Source: Paenisporosarcina sp. FSL H8-0542 (GTDB lineage: Bacteria; Bacillota; Bacilli; Bacillales_A; Planococcaceae). Taken from it: DNA of 64,000 bases. Shown one piece after another: positions 34,463 through 42,846 of this stretch. The translations under genes and the position numbers were made by a program. The notes beneath the pieces were generated by a model. The model was given only the letters and a program-made list of their open reading frames with translations. It did not search any database and was not told the origin of the DNA. The first letter of the stretch is position 1. The number at the start of each line of letters is the position of its first letter. The stretch lies in contig NZ_CP152050.1 in NCBI RefSeq assembly GCF_038632915.1, forward strand, positions 3,255,001 through 3,319,000, in the 5' to 3' direction.

Positions 34463-34596
34463 CGAATTTCTTTATGAAATTCCAACAATATTTCAATGAT
34501 CTTATTTTAAGGAATTATAAGGTCCCTTTTATACAACCCCTTTAGTTCAATAAGTAAAAATAGCCGCGTATGCAATCCAACCAAAGCATCCTTAAC

Positions 34597-34818
34597 TTAA
34601 GTAAGGTTATTAATTTCTTTCTTCTGTTTCCTCCTGTAAAGAAAACGCCATAAATAAAAGGTAATCACTGCTATTACTAACATTGAAAATTGAACATATT
34701 GATATTTGTGTTTACCATAAAGCAGAATTAAGCCTCCTACAATTACAGTTGGGCCCATCAAATAGAACCACATTCTTACTTCCTTATTTTTAAAACTTAA
34801 TTCAAATCGTTCACTCAT
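34597..34818 (-). CDS. small two-helix membrane protein
   Basis: About 73 residues with two hydrophobic helices (WFYLMGPTVIVGGLILLYG and FSMLVIAVITFYLWRFLY) and a basic C-terminus. No family recognised. GGTGGAG precedes the ATG at 34818; a GTG at 34827 is inside that site. The gene is flanked by two copies of CCCCTTTAGTT (about 34537 and 34939). Confidence 0.65.
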   Translation of the reverse strand: MSERFELSFKNKEVRMWFYLMGPTVIVGGLILLYGKHKYQYVQFSMLVIAVITFYLWRFLYRRKQKKEINNLT

Positions 34819-34827
34819 ATACTCCAC

Positions 34828-35212
34828 CCCATTTATATGTTTCTTTAACTAACCCGTGTTATTTTTTCAACTCATAGTAAAATTTTGTATAAGTCCTTTA
34901 TTTCTACTACTGTTTCGTATTGCTTGTACTTCAAATAAACCCCTTTAGTTGAAGTACACACACTTTAAAAAGTTAACCCGTATATTGGTAGTTGGGAATA
35001 TTTGTAGAATGATAAAAAATAAGTTGCTCTTATGCAAGATCAGGGAAGCATAAGTGAGTCTTAAATTAAGATAAAACGTATATGTATTAATAGTTAAATG
35101 GTGAGTGGGAAATTTATTATTCATTAGTATAGTGATATTAATTCCGTTATACGGATTATGCATTTGGAGTCTTTATGAACCAGAGGAAAGTGAATAACTA
35201 TTTCTCTAACTC
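34828..35212. other. AT-rich gene-free stretch with an inverted repeat
   Basis: Contains the perfect inverted repeat GTACTTCAA (34926-34934) / TTGAAGTAC (34949-34957). A 72-codon reading frame at 34945-35163 has no ribosome site and odd composition and is not believed. No other feature seen. Confidence 0.4.
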
Positions 35213-35257
35213 AAAGAATAAGCATATTCGAGAGAAATTTGAATATGCTTATTCTTT
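35213..35257. terminator. bidirectional intrinsic terminator
   Basis: AAAGAATAAGCATATTC (35213-35229) pairs perfectly with GAATATGCTTATTCTTT (35241-35257), followed by T residues; it lies downstream of the GyrI-like gene. Confidence 0.9.
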
Positions 35258-35292
35258 TTGAGAAAATTAACAATAAATTAAACAGAGCCTAT

Positions 35293-35736
35293 TTAATAAA
35301 TTGGTAAGTAAATCTCAACATCTTCCTCATCGTTATCACTTGGATGATAGGTCTCGATAATATAAGATTCCATGTTCCTTTCAAAACCTTGCTGTTCCGC
35401 CCATTTCGATAATTGTAAATGTAACTCCCCTACATCGCTTATTTTCCCTCTTGTGGTCGCGTAATTGTGAGATGCTTTAATATAATCCATGCCAGAAGGA
35501 ACTTCATTTACATGATTATCCACAATTAACCCTACAAAATAGTGTCCTTCCAGATGATCTTCATCTCTTTTGTGTTCATAAAGTGCAATTTCCGTGTCAG
35601 AGCGATTTTGAATTTCGTGTGAGCGCTCTAAAAATCGACCCGCAGACTGAGGGACTAAAGTTCCAAAATCGGCAAACACTCCACTGTTTTTCATACCTAC
35701 CATATTAAAGTCTTTATAAACCTTTCTGCATTCCAT
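35293..35736 (-). CDS. GyrI-like effector-binding domain protein
   Basis: About 147 residues with the shape of a stand-alone AraC effector-binding/GyrI-like small-molecule domain: the opening VGMKNSGVFADFGTLVPQ, the middle GHYFVGLIVDNHVNEVPSGMDYI with the conserved P-G-turn, and the C-terminal ESYIIETYHP. No DNA-binding domain. GAGGGGG is best spaced for the third ATG of ATGATGATG. Such proteins bind cationic or drug-like ligands; the ligand here is unknown. Single gene with terminator. Confidence 0.75.
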   Translation of the reverse strand: MECRKVYKDFNMVGMKNSGVFADFGTLVPQSAGRFLERSHEIQNRSDTEIALYEHKRDEDHLEGHYFVGLIVDNHVNEVPSGMDYIKASHNYATTRGKISDVGELHLQLSKWAEQQGFERNMESYIIETYHPSDNDEEDVEIYLPIY

Positions 35737-35876
35737 CATCATTCCCCCTCAAAATGAATCTTCCTATGCTTAATTCTCTAAAGTAGGATGATTCCCTTCA
35801 CAGAATAGGTAAATTTTTCTTTTAAAATACCAAAAATAGTCAACCCAACATGAGTGGGCTGACTATCCTCTATCAC

Positions 35877-37037
35877 CTATTTAGATTCATTCGCTTTATG
35901 CAGGTACATCGAGCGTTGCGCACCTTCCCCATTCACAACTAATGTGCCGTCCTTCGTGAATCTGGGTTTCACGAGTCGTTCGTTTAGTTGTTCGAAAGTC
36001 GAAAGTGCTACAACACCATCTTTCTTGAATTGAAACAATTTCACTGTATTTGTATCTTTTACTGGAACACTCAGGGCTACATAATCACCATACACGGCGT
36101 AAGCTTCAAATGTTGGTACGTCTACTTCATAAAATTTACCGTCCTTAAAATCGATATAGCCTAGGACTACTTCTTCATCCTCGTTTTGGAGCTGAGCAAA
36201 TATTTTATCGTTGGTCAGCGTAACATTTACTGCCATTTCATAAGGTACCGTGTATTCCCTCACTTCTGAGGATCCTTGCAAATCGTGTACATAGAATGTC
36301 ACCATGCCATCTTCACCGAATTGCTGTCTTTCAGGAATTACAATCAAGCCATCATTAATAGCCGCTTTACTATTTGATCCGTTCACCAGTTCCTGTATCT
36401 CTTTTGTTTCTCCAGTCGGTAAATCCATCGCGACATAACCTGTATAACTGTGATCTTCATTTCCCATAAACATATATGTCAATGTATCTCCTTCTATTTG
36501 CAGATCACTGAGACCCATATTTGGAAATTCTTTGATTTCCGAACTCGTCCGATTTAATACATATAATTTCAATGAGCTAATTTCTTCCCATACGAGCCAT
36601 TCATCATTGACGGCCAGGTTAAAAATACGAGCGTCTTCTTTTGGTTCAATTAATACCTCTTTCGTCTTTGTCGCAATTGAATAAGAATAAATGGCTTCAT
36701 GATCGGTGTATATCATTTCATTTGTTTCATCCACATAGTGAGCGTTGATTAACGAATCATACTCAACACCTGGAATGGTGACTTCTGTTAACAAATCATG
36801 TTCAGATGAATGCAACGCTTTTTCCTCAGACCATTCTTGTATATACGGGAATGCAAGAAAACAGGACAAGCCAATAATTGCCACGCCAACGAGGGGTTTC
36901 AAAAGCCGCTGATTGAAAATGTTCGGTCGAGACATTCGTTGGTTCGCTTCCATCAAAATTTTACGTTTGTGCTCTTCGGATAACGTAAGTTGTTCTGGTA
37001 TAGTAGCGTCCAATTGACGTTTAATGTTCTCTTGCAT
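35877..37037 (-). CDS. membrane-anchored anti-sigma-like protein with extracellular propeller-like domain
   Basis: About 386 residues: short cytoplasmic N-terminus (about 1-45), one transmembrane helix (LLKPLVGVAIIGLSCFLAFPYI), then a long extracellular region of repeated beta segments (DEWLVWEEISSLKLYVLNR, GYVAMDLPTGETKEIQEL) suggesting a beta-propeller. It overlaps the ECF sigma gene by 17 bases, the usual arrangement of sigma and anti-sigma, so it probably holds that sigma factor at the membrane. GGAGGAG fixes the ATG at 37037. The sensed signal is unknown. Confidence 0.75.
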   Translation of the reverse strand: MQENIKRQLDATIPEQLTLSEEHKRKILMEANQRMSRPNIFNQRLLKPLVGVAIIGLSCFLAFPYIQEWSEEKALHSSEHDLLTEVTIPGVEYDSLINAHYVDETNEMIYTDHEAIYSYSIATKTKEVLIEPKEDARIFNLAVNDEWLVWEEISSLKLYVLNRTSSEIKEFPNMGLSDLQIEGDTLTYMFMGNEDHSYTGYVAMDLPTGETKEIQELVNGSNSKAAINDGLIVIPERQQFGEDGMVTFYVHDLQGSSEVREYTVPYEMAVNVTLTNDKIFAQLQNEDEEVVLGYIDFKDGKFYEVDVPTFEAYAVYGDYVALSVPVKDTNTVKLFQFKKDGVVALSTFEQLNERLVKPRFTKDGTLVVNGEGAQRSMYLHKANESK

Positions 37038-37554
37038 GTTCAATCTCCTCCTCGCTCATCGTTAATCTCGCTTTTTCCCGGCCTCGGGCCAATCTAGTTT
37101 TCACTGTGTTTGCGGAACACTTCAACACTTCTGCGATTTCTTTGACCGAAAGTTCGGCATAGTAATGAAGCCACAATACTTCTTTATTTTTAAGGGGAAG
37201 TTTTTCAATCAATTGTGCTACATAATGGATGCTTTCATTCTTTAACAACGTGTCTTCCGGAGTTTGTTTATTTACAAGCAAAGCTCCCGCCAGATTGGTC
37301 AGTTCTGTCTTTCGGTAAGTCCAGCTTTTAAAGTAGTTATGACATTCGTTGACTGTTATGCTATATAAATATGTTTTGACACTGGAGCGTCCCTCAAAGT
37401 CTTCAAGGTGTATGTAATAGCGGATAAATACTTCTTGGACAATATCTTCTGCTTTTGTCTGATCTTTTACAAAGGCATAGGCGAGGCGGATTAAATAATG
37501 TCCATATTCATTCATTGCTGCGGTCAGTAATCTGTCTCTTTCTTGCTTATCCAA
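37021..37554 (-). CDS. ECF-type RNA polymerase sigma factor
   Basis: Protein of 177 residues with sigma regions 2 and 4 only. Region 2: LIRLAYAFVKDQTKAEDIVQEVFIRYY; region 4: IEKLPLKNKEVLWLHYYAEL and SVKEIAEVLKCSANTVKTRL. TTG start at 37554, eight bases after AAAGGAGGGG. First gene of a two-gene sigma/anti-sigma operon. An ECF-like promoter upstream (37591-37620) suggests autoregulation. Which B. subtilis ECF factor it corresponds to cannot be told. Confidence 0.9.
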   Translation of the reverse strand: MDKQERDRLLTAAMNEYGHYLIRLAYAFVKDQTKAEDIVQEVFIRYYIHLEDFEGRSSVKTYLYSITVNECHNYFKSWTYRKTELTNLAGALLVNKQTPEDTLLKNESIHYVAQLIEKLPLKNKEVLWLHYYAELSVKEIAEVLKCSANTVKTRLARGREKARLTMSEEEIEHAREH

Positions 37555-37590
37555 ATCCTTCCCCTCCTTTCTTTCTTTCTTTCTTACCTG

Positions 37591-37620
37591 TTAGACAAAG
37601 CAAAACGAATGTCGGTTTCA
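37591..37620 (-). promoter_or_regulatory. putative ECF promoter of the sigma/anti-sigma operon
   Basis: On the minus strand TGAAACC (37620-37614) as -35 and TGTCTAA (37597-37591) as -10, about 17 bases apart, an ECF-type arrangement. The leader behind it holds a tetranucleotide run (CTTT)4-CTT at 37567-37585 on the plus strand, directly against the ribosome site. Confidence 0.5.
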
Positions 37621-37701
37621 TTTTTTTGAAAATTCTTTTGCATTTTGGATGGATATACGATCCAAGAAGTTTTTCTTCTGGATACCATCCATGTTATTAA
37701 A

Positions 37702-37747
37702 GAAAGCACCCCTAATCGGATTGACAGTCGATTGGAGGTGCTTCTTT
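37702..37747. terminator. bidirectional hairpin terminator
   Basis: GAAAGCACCCCTAATCG pairs with CGATTGGAGGTGCTTC (one bulge, one mismatch), followed by T-run on the plus strand; it lies downstream of the TetR gene. Confidence 0.75.
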
Positions 37748-37758
37748 TTCAGTTCAAT

Positions 37759-38364
37759 TCACAAAAATATAGAACTATTTAATGGATGAAGAAGTAGGAG
37801 ATTAACGTGTTTAACAATAATAGGAACGATACGCTCTCTCGTCAGGCGCACAGGTGCAAACAGGCAATGGATGGCGAGTCCATCCACCAACGCATACAGT
37901 GTTTCGATTTCTTCCTGAAGTTCAATTCCTGGTTTCAATCTTCCGTGTGCTTCCAGTAGAGAAAGGAGTTGCTCTAGCGCCTGCAAAATCCCATCATCTC
38001 CCTCGAATTTATGACGGAATTGGACGTTGGCCATGAAGTGGAACCAAACTGTCATTTCGAGACGGGACTGGTCATCCAAAGGAATAATTTCCAAAGAGAA
38101 ATGAACAAGCAACTCATCCATTGGTATGTCCTGTGCAAACTTTTTCTCAATCCGTTCCGTCACTCTTTCTTTCACCAACTCCATCGAATAGCTCAACAGC
38201 TCTTCTTGAGAAGAAAAATAATGGCGCAAAGCACCTAATGATAGATTTGCTTCATCGGCAATCGCACGGACAGTTGTTCCTTCAATCCCTTTCTTCATAA
38301 TCATTTCCCACGTGGCTTCTGCAATAATTTGTCTTCGCTCTTCGTGATTCACTTGTTTTGGCAT
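37759..38364 (-). CDS. TetR-family regulator (PksA-like)
   Basis: Protein of 201 residues. N-terminal HTH: ATWEMIMKKGIEGTTVRAIA and EANLSLGALRHYFSSQEELL; C-terminal ligand domain with MTVWFHFMANVQF. It is divergent from a YmcC-like membrane gene, just as pksA and ymcC are neighbours in B. subtilis, so it probably controls that gene. No good ribosome site is seen before the ATG. A palindrome at 38447-38464 is a candidate operator. Confidence 0.85.
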   Translation of the reverse strand: MPKQVNHEERRQIIAEATWEMIMKKGIEGTTVRAIADEANLSLGALRHYFSSQEELLSYSMELVKERVTERIEKKFAQDIPMDELLVHFSLEIIPLDDQSRLEMTVWFHFMANVQFRHKFEGDDGILQALEQLLSLLEAHGRLKPGIELQEEIETLYALVDGLAIHCLFAPVRLTRERIVPIIVKHVNLLLLHPLNSSIFL

Positions 38365-38413
38365 AGGTTTATTATAGCTACTAATGTACAGTCAGACAAT
38401 CTTTATAGAACAC

Positions 38414-38464
38414 TTGTATTAAATAAAACCTGATGGTATATTTTAATTAATACGAACGTACTAA
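38414..38464 (+). promoter_or_regulatory. promoter and candidate TetR operator of the ymcC-like gene
   Basis: -35 TTGTAT (38414-38419), 17-base spacer, -10 TATATT (38437-38442), followed by the near-palindrome TTAATACGAACGTACTAA (38447-38464, core TACG-AA-CGTA), which would sit at the transcription start. Confidence 0.6.
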
Positions 38465-38485
38465 ATAAAACATGGAGGTGTGCAC

Positions 38486-39031
38486 ATGAATGGAATTGCT
38501 TGGGCCATTGTCATTTGTGAAATTTTATTTTGGTTATTTATCGTCAGTGGGCTTATTGTTCGCTATATAGGAAAAAGAGAAAAACTTGGGTTTATACTTT
38601 TAGCAATGACACCTTTGGTGGATTTGGCTTTGCTTGTATTAACGGGATTCGACTTGTACAGAGGTTCGACTGCCACGATGGCACACGGAATTGCTGCTAT
38701 CTACATCGGGGTTTCCGTGGCTTACGGTAAATCGATGATTCGCTGGGCTGATGATCAGTTTTGTTTTTATATCCTAAAAAGCAGGAAAAAGCCCGCAAAA
38801 AAAACGGGAATGGCTTTTGCTAAACAAGATTTCCTCAATTGGATTAGGCATCTCTTCGCCTTTTTAATCGGTGCTGGGTTATTACTCGGTTTGACAATAT
38901 GGGTGGGCAATGCCGACAGAACGGAAGCTTTTCAACAAATTCTTTGCGTATGGGCGATTGTACTCGGCATTGATTTACTCATCACCTTGAGTTACTTTAT
39001 CTGGCCACGCCCAGCGAGGCATTCAGCCTAA
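38486..39031 (+). CDS. ymcC: YmcC-like integral membrane protein
   Basis: About 181 residues with five hydrophobic segments, for example AWAIVICEILFWLFIVSGLI and a C-terminal pair around LLGLTIWVGN and LGIDLLITLSYFIWP. The MAHGIAAIYIGVSVAYGKSMIRWAD stretch and overall length match B. subtilis YmcC. GGAGG is seven bases before the ATG at 38486; the GTG at 38480 is too close. Function unknown; expression likely under the divergent TetR regulator. Confidence 0.75.
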   Translation: MNGIAWAIVICEILFWLFIVSGLIVRYIGKREKLGFILLAMTPLVDLALLVLTGFDLYRGSTATMAHGIAAIYIGVSVAYGKSMIRWADDQFCFYILKSRKKPAKKTGMAFAKQDFLNWIRHLFAFLIGAGLLLGLTIWVGNADRTEAFQQILCVWAIVLGIDLLITLSYFIWPRPARHSA

Positions 39032-39086
39032 CTCTGCAAGTATTGATAAAAACAAGGAACAGCTTTACAAGTGAAATTCAGCCATA

Positions 39087-39124
39087 ATTAAAAGAGACTC
39101 TATAAATTGAAAGTCTCTTTTAAT
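39087..39124. terminator. intrinsic terminator after the ymcC-like gene
   Basis: ATTAAAAGAGACT pairs with AGTCTCTTTTAAT across a 12-base loop; T-rich ends on both strands. Confidence 0.85.
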
Positions 39125-39264
39125 TTGCTTGATATTGGATATAAGAAATGAATTTTAACGCCTGCATATGTTATAGTTTCTCATTTTTTTTAACACCAAG
39201 CGGACGCTTTTCGTTACGCATGTTATGGCCAATTAAGTTATGTTCAACCTAATAAAAGCCAAGC

Positions 39265-40278
39265 TTATTGTTTAAGTGGACCCAGTAGTGAAATTTTTGC
39301 TTTTCGGTATCCCTCAAAAATATCAATGGCCGCAAACACTACACACACGATGATGATGCTTTGATATGCCCAATCATACAGGTTGGAATCAATCTTCAGT
39401 TGTTGCAAATAGACAACGAACTGCTCACTCAAAATCGAATCGTTTCCAATGATTGTCGCTAAAACCACCAAAGTAATGAGGTGTGTAATGGTATTCAGAC
39501 TTGCAACTTTTATCGTCCATTGTCCGACAAAACCCTTATACAATGCCAGAGCTACCTCCAATACAATTACAAGGACTACTAGCAGCCAGTAAGAATTCAG
39601 TATTTCCTGATTAAAAATGGGGAATTGAAATTTGATTCCGTTCGCTCCATCTTCATAGATTCCTACCAATTTAGCAGCGTTGAAGTAAATAGCTACCCAG
39701 GTGGCCGTCCATATTAGACTGCCTAAAATCATACATTTTTGAATGGCTTTTTTCTTTGGAATTGGATTTACGTCCTTTAAATCTTCCGGAGTCCATTTCT
39801 TCATACTCATCGTGAGTGGTGCCTGGTCTCTGGATTTGTCCGTCCATTCAATAACAGCAAAGACCAAAGTTAACCAAAACGCTGTTTGCATGGCAGTGCT
39901 CAACAATTTCCAAATGGCTATTCCGAAAATGTTGAGAATGACGGTTATGATTTCTTCCTCCCCTTTAACCGAAACAAGTGCATCCGCCACCGAGGCAATC
40001 AGAGTGATTGTCAATGCGATTGGTAGGATAAGTTTCAACAGATTGATATATATATCGAAATACTTCGGTCCGATTAGATGCATGGGCCGATCCAAATAAT
40101 TGTGTGCCATCACCGACGGATTTCCAAGCTCGGCGAGCACTGCCTTCACTTGAGCTTCGGTCGGTTCATCGGGAAGCATGTCTTCTATGGTAGAACGCAA
40201 TTCTAAAGCAATGTCTTCCCTTGTGTTTTCAGGCAACCTTCTTGTAACTTCATGGACGTACAAATCAATCCACTTCAT
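39265..40278 (-). CDS. HAAS-type membrane protein paired with PadR regulator
   Basis: 337 residues. The N-terminal 60 residues (IDLYVHEVTRRLPENTREDI, LAELGNPSVMAHNY) form the HAAS/DUF1700-like signalling domain typically encoded next to PadR regulators. Six or so transmembrane helices follow in two groups separated by a basic cytoplasmic loop (about 155-180). The ATG lies inside the end of the PadR gene (14-base overlap), so translation is coupled. Function is not known in the family; membrane-stress sensing is one suggestion. Confidence 0.78.
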   Translation of the reverse strand: MKWIDLYVHEVTRRLPENTREDIALELRSTIEDMLPDEPTEAQVKAVLAELGNPSVMAHNYLDRPMHLIGPKYFDIYINLLKLILPIALTITLIASVADALVSVKGEEEIITVILNIFGIAIWKLLSTAMQTAFWLTLVFAVIEWTDKSRDQAPLTMSMKKWTPEDLKDVNPIPKKKAIQKCMILGSLIWTATWVAIYFNAAKLVGIYEDGANGIKFQFPIFNQEILNSYWLLVVLVIVLEVALALYKGFVGQWTIKVASLNTITHLITLVVLATIIGNDSILSEQFVVYLQQLKIDSNLYDWAYQSIIIVCVVFAAIDIFEGYRKAKISLLGPLKQ

Positions 40279-40612
40279 CTTGTTCGTCTCCTTTCAATAA
40301 TCCGTACAGTTCTTGTGATGTTTTTTCCCACTCTTCTTTTAGCTGTTCAAAAATTTTCACACCGAATGCACTCAATACGTAGTATCGGCGCGGTCTGCTC
40401 TCTGTTGTCTCCCATGTACTGGTCACGAGCTCTTGTTTTTCTAAACGCCTCAATAATGGATAAAGTGTACTTTGATCAATTTTGATGCCGTTCTTTTCCA
40501 ATCTTTGGACGAGTGAATAGCCGTATTGTGGAGTTCTCAATTGACTCAATACCGCCAAAGTTAATGTCCCCCTGCGCAATTCAGTCGTCAAAGAACCCAA
40601 TAGTTGATTCAT
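40265..40612 (-). CDS. PadR-family transcriptional regulator
   Basis: 115 residues, a winged-helix PadR protein: LRRGTLTLAVLSQLRTPQYG, IDQSTLYPLLRRLEKQELV and ESRPRRYYVLSAFG are the recognition helix and wing. AGAGGTGAAATA precedes the ATG at 40612; the longer frame to 40666 is not supported. It probably represses its own operon through the repeats at 40630-40670. Confidence 0.88.
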   Translation of the reverse strand: MNQLLGSLTTELRRGTLTLAVLSQLRTPQYGYSLVQRLEKNGIKIDQSTLYPLLRRLEKQELVTSTWETTESRPRRYYVLSAFGVKIFEQLKEEWEKTSQELYGLLKGDEQDEVD

Positions 40613-40629
40613 TATTTCACCTCTTTCTC

Positions 40630-40670
40630 TATACTGTATGTCGCACACCTTCATACTGTACATCATACAT
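40630..40670 (-). promoter_or_regulatory. candidate PadR operator region
   Basis: Contains ATACTGTATG and CATACTGTACAT, giving the inverted pair GTATG/CATAC and a repeated ATACTGTA. It lies 20-60 bases before the PadR start. Operator role is inferred from position and symmetry. Confidence 0.4.
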
Positions 40671-40715
40671 TATTGTATTCTGAATAGTAAATTAAAATGA
40701 AGGCTTATGAAAAAG

Positions 40716-40758
40716 AAAAAGAGACTTTCAATTAATTATTAATTGAAAGTCTCTTTTT
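40716..40758. terminator. strong bidirectional terminator
   Basis: Perfect 19-bp stem (AAAAAGAGACTTTCAATTA and complement) between the ABC exporter operon and the PadR promoter region. Confidence 0.92.
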
Positions 40759-40811
40759 GTAGCTGAAAGAAAAAATGAATCACAGGAACTTAATCTTTAT
40801 CGCCAGATTTC

Positions 40812-41549
40812 TTACACCGCTTGCTGTTTTTTACGAATATACAGGGACAGACACATGAACAATACTAGATAAAATGCCAAAATGGCTATGTTTTTCACTT
40901 CAGGTACATTTCCACGAATGATTTCCCATGCCCCGTTGCCGTAATTGTATGCGGGCAACCAAGACCCCAATGTTTGGATTGTTTTCGGCAAGACTTCCAT
41001 TGGCATCCACATACCACCTGTGATCGCCAGAAGCATATAAACCATGTTACTGACCCCACTTGCTGTTTCTACCTTCTTCATTGTCCCAACCAGGACACCA
41101 ATACCAAGGAAAGGAATAGAACCTAATAAAATCCACAATCCACACATTATCCAGTCCATCGCAGGCAAGGATACCCCATTAATCAAAACCCCTGCAACGA
41201 AAAGCACAACAATTGACAATACATGAATCATCGTTTGCCCCAACATTTTCGACAGGAAATAGACCATTCCAGAGAGCGGCGTCACTTTCATGAATGTTGT
41301 CCAGCCCTGTGATTGTTCCTGTACCATCCGTATGCCCAACGTCATGATGGCACTTCCCATTACACTGAACGTCGTAATGGACATCAGGAAGTGAGCATTC
41401 CATAGTTCTCTGTCAGGAACATCCGTATTCATGATTTTTGTAAAGATCACATAAAACACAATTGGCATAAAAAGTGACCAGAAAAGATAATATGGGTTAC
41501 GGAAAATCCGTAAACCTTCAATTTTGCATTGATTTAGGAACATATTCAT
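40812..41549 (-). CDS. ABC-2 type exporter permease
   Basis: 245 residues with six hydrophobic helices (NPYYLFWSLFMPIVFYVIF, VMGSAIMTLGIRMVQEQSQG, LLGSIPFLGIGVLVG, LAITGGMWMPMEVLP), the ABC-2 membrane fold. It begins at the base after the ATPase stop codon, with GGAGG inside the ATPase gene. Partner of the next ATP-binding gene; substrate unknown, lipid, peptide or drug export are possible. Confidence 0.88.
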   Translation of the reverse strand: MNMFLNQCKIEGLRIFRNPYYLFWSLFMPIVFYVIFTKIMNTDVPDRELWNAHFLMSITTFSVMGSAIMTLGIRMVQEQSQGWTTFMKVTPLSGMVYFLSKMLGQTMIHVLSIVVLFVAGVLINGVSLPAMDWIMCGLWILLGSIPFLGIGVLVGTMKKVETASGVSNMVYMLLAITGGMWMPMEVLPKTIQTLGSWLPAYNYGNGAWEIIRGNVPEVKNIAILAFYLVLFMCLSLYIRKKQQAV

Positions 41550-42473
41550 TTAGATGACCTCCTGCGGTTCAATTGTCAATTGTTCAAATGCTTCCTCAAG
41601 ACGTCCTTTTTCAACCGCAATATCACTTACTTCAAATTTAGATTCAAAAATTTTATGTAAGACCGCATCTGTGTTACTGGTGAACACATGAATCCGTCCG
41701 TTCTTTTCAAGGACTTTTGACACGTAGGGCTCTTGAAGGAAAAGCATTTCAGATTCCACTTTTGAGGCAATGAATGAAATAGACTGAGTCAAAAGATTGC
41801 CTTTGATTTTTTCAGGGCTTCCGTCCGCAACTATTTTTCCTTTATGGAATAAAATGATTCGGTCAGCTATATCATCCGCTTCTTGCAAGTAATGCGTGGA
41901 AAATAGAATCGTCTTTCCTTGGTCGGCCAGTGTTCTCACGGTATCCCAAAAAACTTTACGTGCTGCTATATCCATTCCGACCGTCGGCTCATCAAAAAAC
42001 AAAAGATCCGGATTACCCGCAAGTGCTAAAGCAAATCCGACTCTACGTTTTTGGCCACCCGATAGCTTTTCAGTTCGTTTGTTCAATTCTTCTTCGTTTA
42101 ATCCCGTTAAGCCGATTAGCTGATCGAGCGACAGCGGTTCTGGATAGTAACTTCTAAACAGACGGATGATTTCCTTCACCTTTAGACCATCCATCAGACT
42201 GACTTCCTGCAGCATCACGCCTATTCTTTCACGAACCTTTACTTCTTTCGCATTTGATTGGAACAACTTGGATTCGCCACTTGTCGGATGCAATAGGCCA
42301 AGCATCATGAGGATGGTCGTGCTCTTGCCAGCCCCATTAGGACCTAGAATCGCAACGACTTCTCCTTTCTCAACCGAAAACGAAACATCGTCCACCGCTT
42401 TATTGTCTTTAAATGTTTTTGTAAGTCCTATAATTTCAACAACTTTTCCCAATCCTTCAGCCCCCATTAGCAT
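41550..42473 (-). CDS. ABC exporter ATP-binding protein
   Basis: 307 residues. Walker A LGPNGAGKSTTILMML, Q-loop MLQEVSLMD, signature LSGGQKRRVGFALALAG, Walker B LLFFDEPTVGMD, H-loop FSTHYLQEAD, then an extra C-terminal domain of about 90 residues common in DrrA/NatA-like exporters. First gene of a two-gene operon. The exact start (ATG 42473 or 42467) is unclear because no strong ribosome site is seen. Confidence 0.9.
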   Translation of the reverse strand: MLMGAEGLGKVVEIIGLTKTFKDNKAVDDVSFSVEKGEVVAILGPNGAGKSTTILMMLGLLHPTSGESKLFQSNAKEVKVRERIGVMLQEVSLMDGLKVKEIIRLFRSYYPEPLSLDQLIGLTGLNEEELNKRTEKLSGGQKRRVGFALALAGNPDLLFFDEPTVGMDIAARKVFWDTVRTLADQGKTILFSTHYLQEADDIADRIILFHKGKIVADGSPEKIKGNLLTQSISFIASKVESEMLFLQEPYVSKVLEKNGRIHVFTSNTDAVLHKIFESKFEVSDIAVEKGRLEEAFEQLTIEPQEVI

Positions 42474-42806
42474 TATGCTTTTTCTCTTTGAAATTTACGT
42501 TCATATCCAGTCGATTATGTCTTGAGATACACGCATTTGGCTCTCCCCTTTGTTACATCCCTTCCATCTCGATGGCAAAATGAATCCCACTAGTTGAATG
42601 TCCATTATCAATGACTTGTTATAAATTCCTTCATGCATGTAAACAATTGCGCAAGTGTACATTTTTGTTTTCGTTAAGAGTTACAGAAATCCCTCTTTTT
42701 TACAATAACTAATATAAAGTTTCGCTAAGTTATCCCGCGCCACGCCTTCTCTATTAACTAATGTGTAGTCCATGTTGGCTCTGGTTGGACGAGTTGGTCC
42801 TTTACA
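42474..42806. other. gene-free stretch upstream of the ABC exporter
   Basis: Should hold the exporter promoter. Short direct and inverted words occur, but no ORF, operator or repeat is convincing. Confidence 0.4.
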
Positions 42807-42842
42807 CAAAAAAATGGCCAATCCACATTGGACTGACCATGA
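42807..42842 (-). terminator. imperfect hairpin terminator
   Basis: On the minus strand ATGGTCAGTCCAATGTGG and ATTGGCCAT fold with mismatches, followed by seven T; just after the stop of the 137-residue gene. Confidence 0.65.
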
Positions 42843-42846
42843 TCAA

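Noticed and set aside
34945-35163. 72-codon minus-strand reading frame
   Set aside because: No ribosome site, unusual composition, overlaps an inverted repeat in AT-rich intergenic DNA.
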